Positions 1 through 5,609 of a stretch of 7,935 nt of DNA are shown one piece after another; the first letter of the stretch is position 1; every line of letters starts with the position of its first letter. The stretch spans positions 1 to 7,935 of the forward strand of contig ONLC01000111.1 in assembly GCA_900318545.1 (NCBI GenBank), written 5' to 3'. The DNA comes from an uncultured Eubacteriales bacterium (lineage in GTDB: Bacteria; Bacillota; Clostridia; Oscillospirales; Ruminococcaceae). Below the pieces are notes generated by a model. The model was not told where the DNA came from. It saw only the letters and a list, made by a program, of their open reading frames with translations, and searched no databases. Position numbers and translations under genes: made by a program.

Positions 1-2
1 GA

Positions 3-530
3 TTAATTAGTGATATGAAAGAAAAATATTGTTTTTTCTTACCACAAAAATATAATTTAAATATTGAAAATGTAAAAAAGGCATTAAATTCAAAAAAAAT
101 TAATTATTATTTACCAGATGGTACCACGGTAACACTTGGAGATGAAAGAATTTTAGCGAGTGAAATACTTTTTAATCCTGAATTAATTGGAAAAGAATAT
201 TTAGGTTTGAGTGATATAATTTTTAGTTCAATAAATAAAGCTGAAATTCAATTAAGACCGAAGGCTTTTGAAAATATTGTTTTAAGTGGAGGAAATGTTT
301 TAATGAGAGGATTAGAAGATAAAATGAAGGAAGATATTATTAATAAATGTAATAAAATTGTAAAAGTTAATGTTAGTACTGTGAAAGAGCCTCAAATAAG
401 TTGTTGGGTTGGTGGAAATATTATTTCAAGTATAGATATATTCAAAAAAATTTCTGTGAGTAAAACAGAATGGGAAGAACAGTTTCGTCTTGCCGAAGCT
501 GCCTATAAGGAGAAGAATAATGATAACTGA
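3..530 (+). CDS. Actin / actin-related protein, C-terminal fragment (5' partial, chimeric 3' end)
   Basis: This is the C-terminal part of a eukaryotic-type actin or actin-related protein, an ATP-binding cytoskeletal fold. The frame is open to the left edge. The ATG at 15 is internal, because the residues around it (SDMKEKYCF) line up with the conserved actin stretch around 'DIKEKLCYV'. Numbering from that Met, visible landmarks are LPDG (33-36), the 'NPELIG' region (54-59), the nucleotide-binding loop ENIVLSGGN (86-94), WVGGNIISS (131-139, actin 'WIGGSILAS') and VSKTEWEE (148-155, actin 'ISKQEYDE'). Actin similarity stops there, about ten residues before a normal actin end. The last codons (RLAEAAYKEKNNDN) are not actin-like and have bacterial base composition. 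Bases 1-480 are about 25% G+C, far below the rest. The exact actin or Arp subclass cannot be decided. It is most likely protist or fungal DNA in a chimeric contig. It is not MreB, ParM or FtsA, which lack these actin-specific C-terminal motifs. Confidence 0.85.
   Translation, partial: LISDMKEKYCFFLPQKYNLNIENVKKALNSKKINYYLPDGTTVTLGDERILASEILFNPELIGKEYLGLSDIIFSSINKAEIQLRPKAFENIVLSGGNVLMRGLEDKMKEDIINKCNKIVKVNVSTVKEPQISCWVGGNIISSIDIFKKISVSKTEWEEQFRLAEAAYKEKNNDN
476..490. other. Composition breakpoint: AT-rich eukaryotic-type DNA to bacterial DNA
   Basis: Actin homology ends around 480. G+C rises from about 25% in the first 480 bases to about 38% in 481-540 and 50% in 541-600. Third codon positions change at once, from A/T-ending codons to ones such as GCC, AAG and GAG. 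No insertion-sequence end, tRNA, direct repeat or attachment-site-like sequence is visible at the switch. An abrupt switch without mobile-element marks fits an assembly or ligation chimera, although a recombination junction would look the same. The exact base cannot be fixed. Confidence 0.7.
484..530 (+). CDS. Possible 3' tail of an unknown bacterial gene
   Basis: The codons from about 484 to the TGA at 528-530 read RLAEAAYKEKNNDN. They have the composition of the bacterial side and contain the ribosome-binding site of the next gene, with an 11-base stop/start overlap (ATG at 520 inside, TGA at 530). That is a common arrangement for a gene end in a bacterial operon. I infer that a bacterial gene upstream of the small membrane protein was cut here and replaced by the actin fragment. 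Too little remains to identify it, and the frame could also be open by chance. Confidence 0.35.
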
Positions 531-837
531 ATACCTTACACTTGCCCTTTTAATTGCTGCATCGGGCGGCTGGGCATATCTTTGGATCAGAACGTATGAC
601 CCATACACGTTGTGCGGTCTGATACTGCATAGCATTTTGTTTTCTATCATTTCGCTGATGCTGCTTTTCATCGGTCTGAGTATTCTTTTCTCATCTGCTG
701 ATGAAACCTACAGTGCTTCAAATAAAAGTGCTCTCGGTCTTTTAGGGCTAATTTACAGCGCTGCATTTCTCCTTTGCTGTTTAGCTGCTCTTGTTCAGAC
801 CATAGGTGATTACTTAGACCGCAAGCACAAAGAATAA
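520..837 (+). CDS. Small three-helix membrane protein, unknown function
   Basis: This is a 105-residue hydrophobic protein that I do not recognise. Hydrophobic segments lie at about residues 5-23 (LTLALLIAASGGWAYLW), 32-56 and 72-94, which suggests three membrane helices and a short charged C-terminus (DYLDRKHKE). The start at 520 is chosen over an in-frame TTG at 490 because AAGGAG at 507-512 sits 7 bases upstream of this ATG, and because starting here removes a basic, non-hydrophobic leader. The gene runs toward acpP and ends at the shared hairpin terminator. Its start overlaps the tail of a preceding reading frame, so it was probably the last gene of a plus-strand operon now cut off at the contig breakpoint. 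Base composition matches the bacterial side. Confidence 0.7.
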   Translation: MITEYLTLALLIAASGGWAYLWIRTYDPYTLCGLILHSILFSIISLMLLFIGLSILFSSADETYSASNKSALGLLGLIYSAAFLLCCLAALVQTIGDYLDRKHKE

Positions 838-866
838 GGACTGCACCTCAAAAAAGTGCAGTCCTT
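836..866. terminator. Hairpin terminator between convergent genes
   Basis: An 11-bp perfect stem pairs 836-846 with 856-866 (AAGGACTGCAC / GTGCAGTCCTT) around a 9-base A-rich loop. It begins inside the stop codon of the plus-strand membrane protein and lies 16 bases past the acpP stop on the minus strand. The T-runs after the stem are short on both strands (TTTCAGTT on the plus side, TTATTCTTTG on the minus side). It is placed to serve both convergent transcripts, and it would mark the 3' end of the fab/acc operon. Confidence 0.75.
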
Positions 867-881
867 TCAGTTATCGGGATA

Positions 882-1148
882 TTAGTCCTCTACTTTGCTT
901 TCAATATACTTAACTATATCTCCAACAGTCTTTTCAATATACTTAACTATATCTCCAACAGTCTTGATACCCTCAACGTCCTCATCGGGGATCTCAACAT
1001 CAAAGCTCTCCTCGATGCTCATAACGAGGTCAACTACGTCAAGAGAATCAGCACCGAGATCCTCGGTAATGGAAGCCTCCATTGTTACCTGATCCTCATC
1101 ACACTCGAGCTGGTCAACGATGATCTCTTTTACCTTATCAAATACCAT
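882..1148 (-). CDS. acpP: Acyl carrier protein with duplicated last-helix segment
   Basis: This is the carrier of acyl chains in type II fatty-acid synthesis in the cytosol. The DSL motif within EDLGADSLD puts the phosphopantetheine-bearing serine at residue 35, followed by the acidic helix II (VVDLVMSIEESFDVEIPDED). The start is taken at 1148 (MVFDKVKE), not at the in-frame ATG at 1163, because the latter lies in the Shine-Dalgarno sequence itself. The protein is 88 residues. Usual ACPs are about 77, and the excess is exactly an 11-residue repeat: KTVGDIVKYIE occurs at 62-72 and again at 73-83. This corresponds to a 33-bp perfect tandem DNA repeat. The family helix IV occurs once, so this copy has a lengthened or doubled helix IV. 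The catalytic serine region is intact and the gene looks functional. It is the last gene of the operon, 51 bp after accA. Confidence 0.95.
   Translation of the reverse strand: MVFDKVKEIIVDQLECDEDQVTMEASITEDLGADSLDVVDLVMSIEESFDVEIPDEDVEGIKTVGDIVKYIEKTVGDIVKYIESKVED
899..965. repeat. 33-bp perfect tandem duplication inside acpP
   Basis: Bases 899-932 are identical to 932-965, which is two exact copies at period 33. In the acpP frame this repeats KTVGDIVKYIE. Perfect identity, including silent positions, means the duplication is recent or is a sequencing/assembly artefact. Removing one copy gives a textbook 77-residue ACP. Confidence 0.95.
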
Positions 1149-1155
1149 TTGCTTT

Positions 1156-1161
1156 CCCTCC
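1156..1161 (-). promoter_or_regulatory. Shine-Dalgarno site that sets the acpP start
   Basis: On the minus strand GGAGGG lies 7 bases before the ATG at 1148. The alternative upstream ATG at 1163 overlaps this site (ATGGAGGG) and has no ribosome-binding site of its own at proper distance, so 1148 is the start. Confidence 0.85.
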
Positions 1162-1199
1162 ATTCTAAAAAAATGTGGCAGGTTACTGCTTTTGAGTAC

Positions 1200-2003
1200 T
1201 CACTCTGAGAACTCTCCTACAGTCCTAAACTTATTATAACGTTGATTTAGCAATTCGTCAAGCCCTTTTTGCAATTTTCTTTCAAGAGCCTGAGAAATAT
1301 ACTCAGAAATATACTCTGCGGTCTGCTGAGCATCATTATGAGCTCCGCCCTCCGCCTCGGGGATTATCTGATCGCAGACCTTCAGCCTTACGAGATCCTC
1401 AGCTGTTATCTTCATAATATCGCAGGCCTCACGCTCTCTTGAGGGGTCCTTCCAGAGTATGCTTGCGAAGCCTCTCGGTGAGATAACGGAGTAGATAGCG
1501 TTTTCAAGCATTGCAAGCTCGTCGCATACGCCTAGCGCCAGCGCTCCGCCCGAGCCGCCTTCACCGAGGATTATCGAGATTATAGGTGTCTTTATCCTCA
1601 TAAACTCCATTATATTTTTAGCGATAGCCTCTCCCTGACCATGCTGCTCGGCATCTATACCGCAGAAAGCACCTGGAGTGTCTATAAAGCATATCACAGG
1701 TCTGTGGAACTTCTCGGCCTGTCTGGCAAGCCTGAGAGCCTTTCTGTAGCCCTCGGGGTGCGGCATAGCGAAATTGCAGGCCTTGTTCTCATCAAGATTT
1801 CTGCCCTTGACCTCAGCGATCACTGTTACGGGAGTGCCCTTAAAATAGCCTATACCTCCGAGGATAGCACCGTCATCACCGAAGAGCCTGTCTCCGTGAA
1901 GCTCATAGAAGTGGTCAAAAAGCTGAGGAATATAATCCCTGATAGTAGGTCTGTCCTTGTGCCTTATGAGGTCAAGCCTCTGGCTGGCTGTCAGTTCGTT
2001 CAT
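1200..2003 (-). CDS. accA: Acetyl-CoA carboxylase carboxyltransferase, alpha subunit
   Basis: Together with AccD this protein transfers the carboxyl group from carboxybiotin to acetyl-CoA, giving malonyl-CoA. Its 267 residues match the short Firmicute form, which lacks part of the N-terminal extension of the 319-residue E. coli protein. Family landmarks are RPTIRDYI (18-25), HGDR (36-39), TPGAFCGIDAE (109-119), GQGEAIAKN (122-130), GEGGSGGALALG (148-159) and SILWKD (181-186). The stretch usually read as 'SPEG' is SPRG here (175-178), a charge change in a conserved spot. Near the C-terminus EYIS is repeated (230-237), owing to a perfect 12-bp tandem repeat. The start lies one base after the accD stop with a GGGGG ribosome-binding site inside accD, so the two subunits, which form one enzyme, are translated in tandem. 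Confidence 0.95.
   Translation of the reverse strand: MNELTASQRLDLIRHKDRPTIRDYIPQLFDHFYELHGDRLFGDDGAILGGIGYFKGTPVTVIAEVKGRNLDENKACNFAMPHPEGYRKALRLARQAEKFHRPVICFIDTPGAFCGIDAEQHGQGEAIAKNIMEFMRIKTPIISIILGEGGSGGALALGVCDELAMLENAIYSVISPRGFASILWKDPSREREACDIMKITAEDLVRLKVCDQIIPEAEGGAHNDAQQTAEYISEYISQALERKLQKGLDELLNQRYNKFRTVGEFSE
1293..1316. repeat. 12-bp perfect tandem duplication inside accA
   Basis: AGAAATATACTC occurs twice in direct succession (1293-1304 and 1305-1316). It is in frame and doubles the residues EYIS in the AccA C-terminal region. Both copies are identical, so the event looks recent, like the larger repeat in acpP. Confidence 0.9.
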
Positions 2004-2004
2004 A

Positions 2005-2877
2005 TCACTCAGCCCCCTTTACAGAAAGCCTGTGTATCTTCAGCAGATGTGAAAGCACACGCCTCATTCTCTTTCTCTCGACTATCATATCTACAAAGCC
2101 GTTTTCAAGCATAAACTCAGCCGACTGGAAATCATCGGGGAGCTTCTGTTTGATAGTGCCTTCGATAACTCGTCTTCCTGCGAAGCCTATAAGCACCTTC
2201 GGCTCAGCTATGATGATGTCGCCCAATGATGCGAATGAAGCCGTAACTCCGCCCGTAGTAGGGTCAGTCATAACAACAAGGTATAAAAGCCCTGCCTCGC
2301 TGTGCTTAGCGACAGCACCGCTTGTTTTAGCCATCTGCATAAGGGAAACTATGCCCTCCTGCATACGGGCTCCTCCCGAAGCCGTGAAAGCCACAACAGG
2401 AAGCCTGTGCTCGGTAGCATATTCGATCGCTCTGGTTATCTTTTCTCCGACAACGCTTCCCATAGAAGCCATCATAAAGTTAGAATCCATCACGATAATG
2501 ATAGTTTCCTCGCCTCTTATTTTAGCCTTTCCCGTAAGAACGGCATCTTTAAGGCCTGTTTTCTCACGCATTTCGAGCTGCTTTTTATTGTAATCAGGGA
2601 AGTCTATGGGATTTTTCGAGATCATATCCGCATCGAACTCCTCAAAGCTTCCTTTATCTACCGTTATATCCAGACGCTCTCTTGCAGGCAGTCTTGAATG
2701 GTAGTTGCATTCGGGACAAACCTTGCCAGCCTTAGTGAACTCCTCCATAAAGGTGACACTGCGGCATCTCGGGCATTTGAAAAGAAGCCCCTTGGGGATA
2801 TCGGTCTTTTTCTTGTCATCTTCTGTCTTGTCGCCGTTGAATCTAACCTTGACAACAGAAAACAGATCCTCGAGCAT
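2005..2877 (-). CDS. accD: Acetyl-CoA carboxylase carboxyltransferase, beta subunit
   Basis: This is the zinc-binding partner of AccA in the carboxyltransferase half of acetyl-CoA carboxylase. An N-terminal four-cysteine zinc ribbon is complete (C35, C38, C54, C57, as CPRC ... CPEC). The carboxyltransferase domain follows with SGGARMQEG (167-175), PTTGGVTASFASLGD (206-220) and the family motif EPKVLIGFAGRRVIE (225-239). Its 290 residues are normal for the family. The ATG at 2877 shares one base with the accC stop (TGATG), and AGGAG lies 9 bases upstream inside accC, which implies translational coupling. The next gene, accA, begins one base after its stop. No defects seen. Confidence 0.96.
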   Translation of the reverse strand: MLEDLFSVVKVRFNGDKTEDDKKKTDIPKGLLFKCPRCRSVTFMEEFTKAGKVCPECNYHSRLPARERLDITVDKGSFEEFDADMISKNPIDFPDYNKKQLEMREKTGLKDAVLTGKAKIRGEETIIIVMDSNFMMASMGSVVGEKITRAIEYATEHRLPVVAFTASGGARMQEGIVSLMQMAKTSGAVAKHSEAGLLYLVVMTDPTTGGVTASFASLGDIIIAEPKVLIGFAGRRVIEGTIKQKLPDDFQSAEFMLENGFVDMIVERKRMRRVLSHLLKIHRLSVKGAE

Positions 2878-4247
2878 CAGCTCTTACTCCTCTCGTCCTT
2901 TAATAGATCGACTCGGTTAAGAAAACCGTTGTCGTAATTACCGTCAAGGAATTCCTGACATCTTATCAGCTTTAGCTGAAAATCAACATTAGTAGCCACA
3001 CCGTCTACAATGAACTCAGACAGCGCCCATGTCATCTTTGCAATAGCCTCGGCTCTGTCCTTGCCGTGAACGATGAGCTTGGCTATCATCGAATCGTACT
3101 GAGGCGGTATCTCATAGCCCTGATAAACCGCCGTATCGACTCTTATTCCGGGGCCGCCGGGAATAAAGAGCGAGCGTATCTCTCCGGGCGAGGGCCTGAA
3201 ATCGAGCAGAGGATTTTCGGCATTGATACGGCATTCTATTGAGTGACCGCTGAGCTTTACGTCCTCCTGCTTGATAGACAGGTGCTCTCCCGATGCAATA
3301 AGAAGCTGCTGCTTTACAAGGTCAATTCCTGTAACAGCCTCAGTTATCGGGTGTTCGACCTGAATACGGGTGTTCATCTCCATAAAGTAGAAGTCACCGT
3401 TTTTGTCTACGAGAAATTCTATCGTACCTGCATTTCTGTAGCCGCAGACTCTTGCGGCACGGCAGGCAGCCTCGCCCATTTTGCGCCTGAGCTCATCTGT
3501 CATAAAGCTTGCAGGGGAGGGGGCTTCCTCAAGCACCTTCTGGTTTCTTCTCTGCATTGAGCAGTCACGTTCACCAAGCCAGATAACATCGCCATAGTTG
3601 TCGGCAAGTATCTGTATCTCGATGTGCTTGGGGTTCTCAATGAACTTCTCCATGTATATCTGGTCATTACCGAAGCAGGCAAGTGCTTCCTGCTTGGCAG
3701 CCTTCATCATAGGCTCGAGCTCGTCATCATTGTGAACGGCTCTGATACCTCTTCCGCCGCCGCCTGCCGATGCCTTTATAAGCACAGGGAAGCCTAAGTC
3801 ACGAGCCAGTGTATGCGCCGCATGAACATTTGCGATAGCACCGTCCGAGCCCATAATAACAGGCACACCTGCTTCCTTCATGCTCTCCTTAGCCTGAGCC
3901 TTGTCGCCCAGCATTTCAATTGAGGTTGCACGAGGTCCTATGAAAACTATTCCGCATTTTTCGCACATTCTTGCAAACTCGGGGTTCTCGGACAGAAAAC
4001 CGAAGCCCGGGTGTATAGCCTCAGCACCTGTTATCTCACACGCAGAGATCAGTGCCCTGACATTCAGGTAGCTGTCCTTGCTGGGAGCAGGCCCTATGCA
4101 GACAGCCTCATCAGCTATCTGCGCATGGAGAGCGTTTCTGTCAGCGGTAGAATAGACCGCAACAGTGTGGATACCAAGCTCTCTGCAGGCTCTTATTATG
4201 CGAACTGCTATCTCGCCTCTGTTGGCGATAAGAACTTTCTTAAACAT
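2877..4247 (-). CDS. accC: Biotin carboxylase subunit of acetyl-CoA carboxylase
   Basis: This ATP-grasp enzyme carboxylates the biotin of AccB using ATP and bicarbonate. The 456 residues are close to the E. coli length of 449. The N-terminal domain begins with KVLIANRGEIAVRIIRA (4-20). The ATP-grasp features are K116, K158, the glycine loop GGGGRG (162-167), H208, ERDCSMQRRNQK (226-237), E277, FMEMNTRIQVEHP (288-300, with E290 and R294) and ECRINAE (338-344). Residues expected for ATP, bicarbonate and biotin binding all appear present. The start has AAGGAAG about 8 bases upstream. A 39-bp AT-rich gap separates it from the unknown membrane gene before it, while accD overlaps its stop by one base. 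The carboxylase genes are thus accB, then fabZ and orf129, then accC-accD-accA. Confidence 0.96.
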   Translation of the reverse strand: MFKKVLIANRGEIAVRIIRACRELGIHTVAVYSTADRNALHAQIADEAVCIGPAPSKDSYLNVRALISACEITGAEAIHPGFGFLSENPEFARMCEKCGIVFIGPRATSIEMLGDKAQAKESMKEAGVPVIMGSDGAIANVHAAHTLARDLGFPVLIKASAGGGGRGIRAVHNDDELEPMMKAAKQEALACFGNDQIYMEKFIENPKHIEIQILADNYGDVIWLGERDCSMQRRNQKVLEEAPSPASFMTDELRRKMGEAACRAARVCGYRNAGTIEFLVDKNGDFYFMEMNTRIQVEHPITEAVTGIDLVKQQLLIASGEHLSIKQEDVKLSGHSIECRINAENPLLDFRPSPGEIRSLFIPGGPGIRVDTAVYQGYEIPPQYDSMIAKLIVHGKDRAEAIAKMTWALSEFIVDGVATNVDFQLKLIRCQEFLDGNYDNGFLNRVDLLKDERSKS

Positions 4248-4286
4248 TATATTCTTCCTTTATGGTGTTTATTAAATGCAAAAAAC

Positions 4287-4676
4287 TTATCGGTCAAGAT
4301 TAAATGCTGATACAATAACCATTCCGAACACAAGAATTACAAATCCCAAAAAACAGCATGCCAAAAACACTGGTACCTGTTGGTCATCATTAGTTGGAAA
4401 AGCAATTGCCAAAACGGCTGCCGCGATCGTCACATTGAAAAGCCAGGATTTAAAAAAGGCTGACGTCATATATTTGATAGTATTAGTTAAGCGTTTTTGT
4501 TCTTCGGTGAACAGCTTCTTTCTGATCATAACATATATTACAGCCGGAGTAAGCCATATAATGAAAAGCTGCAATGGCCATTTAAAAATAATTCCAACGG
4601 TTTGGTAGAAAAATGCTGATAGTGATACACATACAAGCTGTGATAAAAAAGCATATAAATAAACACGAAATCTCAT
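4287..4676 (-). CDS. Four-helix membrane protein embedded in the fab/acc operon, unknown function
   Basis: I do not recognise this 129-residue protein. Four hydrophobic segments are visible, at about residues 5-30, 35-51, 74-93 and 102-124. A charged loop (RKKLFTEEQKR, 52-62) separates helices 2 and 3, and a polar loop with NDDQQ (96-100) separates helices 3 and 4. The C-terminus is NLDR. No catalytic or cofactor motif is evident. The start overlaps the fabZ stop as ATGA and no good ribosome-binding site precedes it, so translation probably depends on coupling to fabZ. G+C over this stretch is about 36%, well under its neighbours at about 50%, which fits a hydrophobic Phe/Ile-rich protein and possibly later insertion into the operon. 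Position suggests a link to lipid or membrane homeostasis, but that is inference only. Confidence 0.75.
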   Translation of the reverse strand: MRFRVYLYAFLSQLVCVSLSAFFYQTVGIIFKWPLQLFIIWLTPAVIYVMIRKKLFTEEQKRLTNTIKYMTSAFFKSWLFNVTIAAAVLAIAFPTNDDQQVPVFLACCFLGFVILVFGMVIVSAFNLDR

Positions 4677-5104
4677 TTTATTGCAAAGGTTATCTCAGCC
4701 TTTACAGCCATCTGACCGTCTACCGAGGCAACAGCCTTACCTACGCCGATAGGTCCTTTCACCTTGATGATCTCGACCTCAATATCGAGCTTATCACCGG
4801 GCACAACCTGACGGCGGAACTTACAGTTGTTGATACCGCCGAAAAAGCCTATCTTGCCCTTGTTCTCGGGCAGGGCGAGCAGTGCCACAGCACCTGCCTG
4901 AGCACACATCTCCACCATAAGCACACCCGGGGTAACAGGGTACTCGGGGAAATGCCCCTTGAACCAGAAGTCGTCCTCCTTGATGTACTTGGTAGCCTTA
5001 ACGCTTTTTCCTACTTCGAGCTCGTTTATCTCATCTATGAGCAGGAAGGGGTCTCTGTGAGGAATGACCTCCATTATCTGCTCTTTATTCATTATCACTG
5101 CCAT
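4673..5104 (-). CDS. fabZ: 3-hydroxyacyl-ACP dehydratase
   Basis: This hotdog-fold enzyme removes water from 3-hydroxyacyl-ACP to give trans-2-enoyl-ACP. The family signature is GHFPEYPVTPGVLMVEMCAQ (50-69), with the catalytic histidine at 51 and glutamate at 65. An N-terminal IPHRDPFLLID (14-24) is also typical. The 143-residue length fits FabZ, and the FabA isomerase relative is longer. The start at 5104 (MAVIMNKEQ) is supported by AGGAG at 5112-5116, which overlaps the accB stop. The in-frame ATG five codons in has no such site. Its stop overlaps the start of the unknown membrane gene by four bases. In a cluster with FabF and FabK, one FabZ would serve all chain lengths. Confidence 0.96.
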   Translation of the reverse strand: MAVIMNKEQIMEVIPHRDPFLLIDEINELEVGKSVKATKYIKEDDFWFKGHFPEYPVTPGVLMVEMCAQAGAVALLALPENKGKIGFFGGINNCKFRRQVVPGDKLDIEVEIIKVKGPIGVGKAVASVDGQMAVKAEITFAIK

Positions 5105-5114
5105 AATTATGCTC

Positions 5115-5591
5115 CTATTCCAGTATCATTACCGTCTGATCGTACTCAACAGGGTCTCCGTTAGATACGCATATCTCCTTTACTACGCCGTCAAGCTCGC
5201 TCTGTACCTCGCTCATTACCTTCATAGATTCAATAATGAAGATTGTATCGCCCTTGTGTATAGTATCTCCAACGCTTACGAACGGCTTTGAATCAGGCGA
5301 GGGCGCCGAGTAGAACGTGCCAACTATCGGAGCCTTTACCTCCTTGCCCGAATGATCGGGAGCAGCCTCGGCAGGCTTTTCAGCACTTACAGCCTGAGGC
5401 ACAGGCGCAAATGCCTGAGGCGGTATAGCAGGCATACCCATAGGCGGCGGAGGGGGCAGCTCCTTGCCCTTGATAGTGAGCTTTATGCCGTTTTCGCCTT
5501 CAACGGATATTTCCGAAAGCTCCTTGTCATTTACGATATCGGCAAGCTTTTCTATGCTCTCAAAAGTAAAATCAAATCCAAGCTTAGACAT
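5115..5591 (-). CDS. accB: Biotin carboxyl carrier protein of acetyl-CoA carboxylase
   Basis: This subunit carries biotin between AccC and AccA/AccD. The 158 residues show the usual three parts: an N-terminal region ending in ISVEGENGIKLTIKG (28-42), a Pro/Ala-rich flexible linker (about 45-80, beginning with five prolines at 46-50), and a C-terminal biotinyl domain from VKAPIVGTFY (85-94) to the end. The biotinylated lysine is K124 in ESMKVM. Most family members read EAMKLM or EAMKMM, so the Ala-to-Ser and Leu-to-Val changes are mild variants around an intact Met-Lys. Start at 5591 has AAAGGAG upstream, in the 18-bp gap after fabF. The proline run could slow translation and call for elongation factor P. 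Confidence 0.96.
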   Translation of the reverse strand: MSKLGFDFTFESIEKLADIVNDKELSEISVEGENGIKLTIKGKELPPPPPMGMPAIPPQAFAPVPQAVSAEKPAEAAPDHSGKEVKAPIVGTFYSAPSPDSKPFVSVGDTIHKGDTIFIIESMKVMSEVQSELDGVVKEICVSNGDPVEYDQTVMILE

Positions 5592-5609
5592 ATTATTCTC
5601 CTTTAGTTT

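Noticed and set aside
15..17. ATG at 15 as the true start of the actin-like gene
   Set aside because: The frame is open upstream to the window edge and the residues around this Met match an internal conserved actin stretch (DIKEKLC), so the gene is 5' partial.
476..490. Mobile-element insertion at the composition switch
   Set aside because: No inverted repeats, target-site duplication, integrase or transposase fragment or tRNA end is visible near the junction.
1161..1163. Longer acpP start giving MEGKQMVFDK
   Set aside because: This ATG overlaps the GGAGG ribosome-binding site that serves the ATG at 1148.
1164..1199. Possible terminator or attenuator between accA and acpP (GCAG/CTGC hairpin followed by seven T on the minus strand)
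   Set aside because: The stem is only 4 bp and the T-run is separated from it, which is too weak to call. It may deserve a transcript-end check.
1641..2114. Long plus-strand open frame opposite accA and accD
   Set aside because: It is a shadow of the high-confidence accA/accD coding strand, with no ribosome-binding site or recognisable product.
4276..4608. Plus-strand open frame opposite the unknown membrane gene
   Set aside because: The minus-strand frame has clear membrane helices and an ATGA overlap with fabZ, while this frame has no ribosome-binding site and no coherent protein character.
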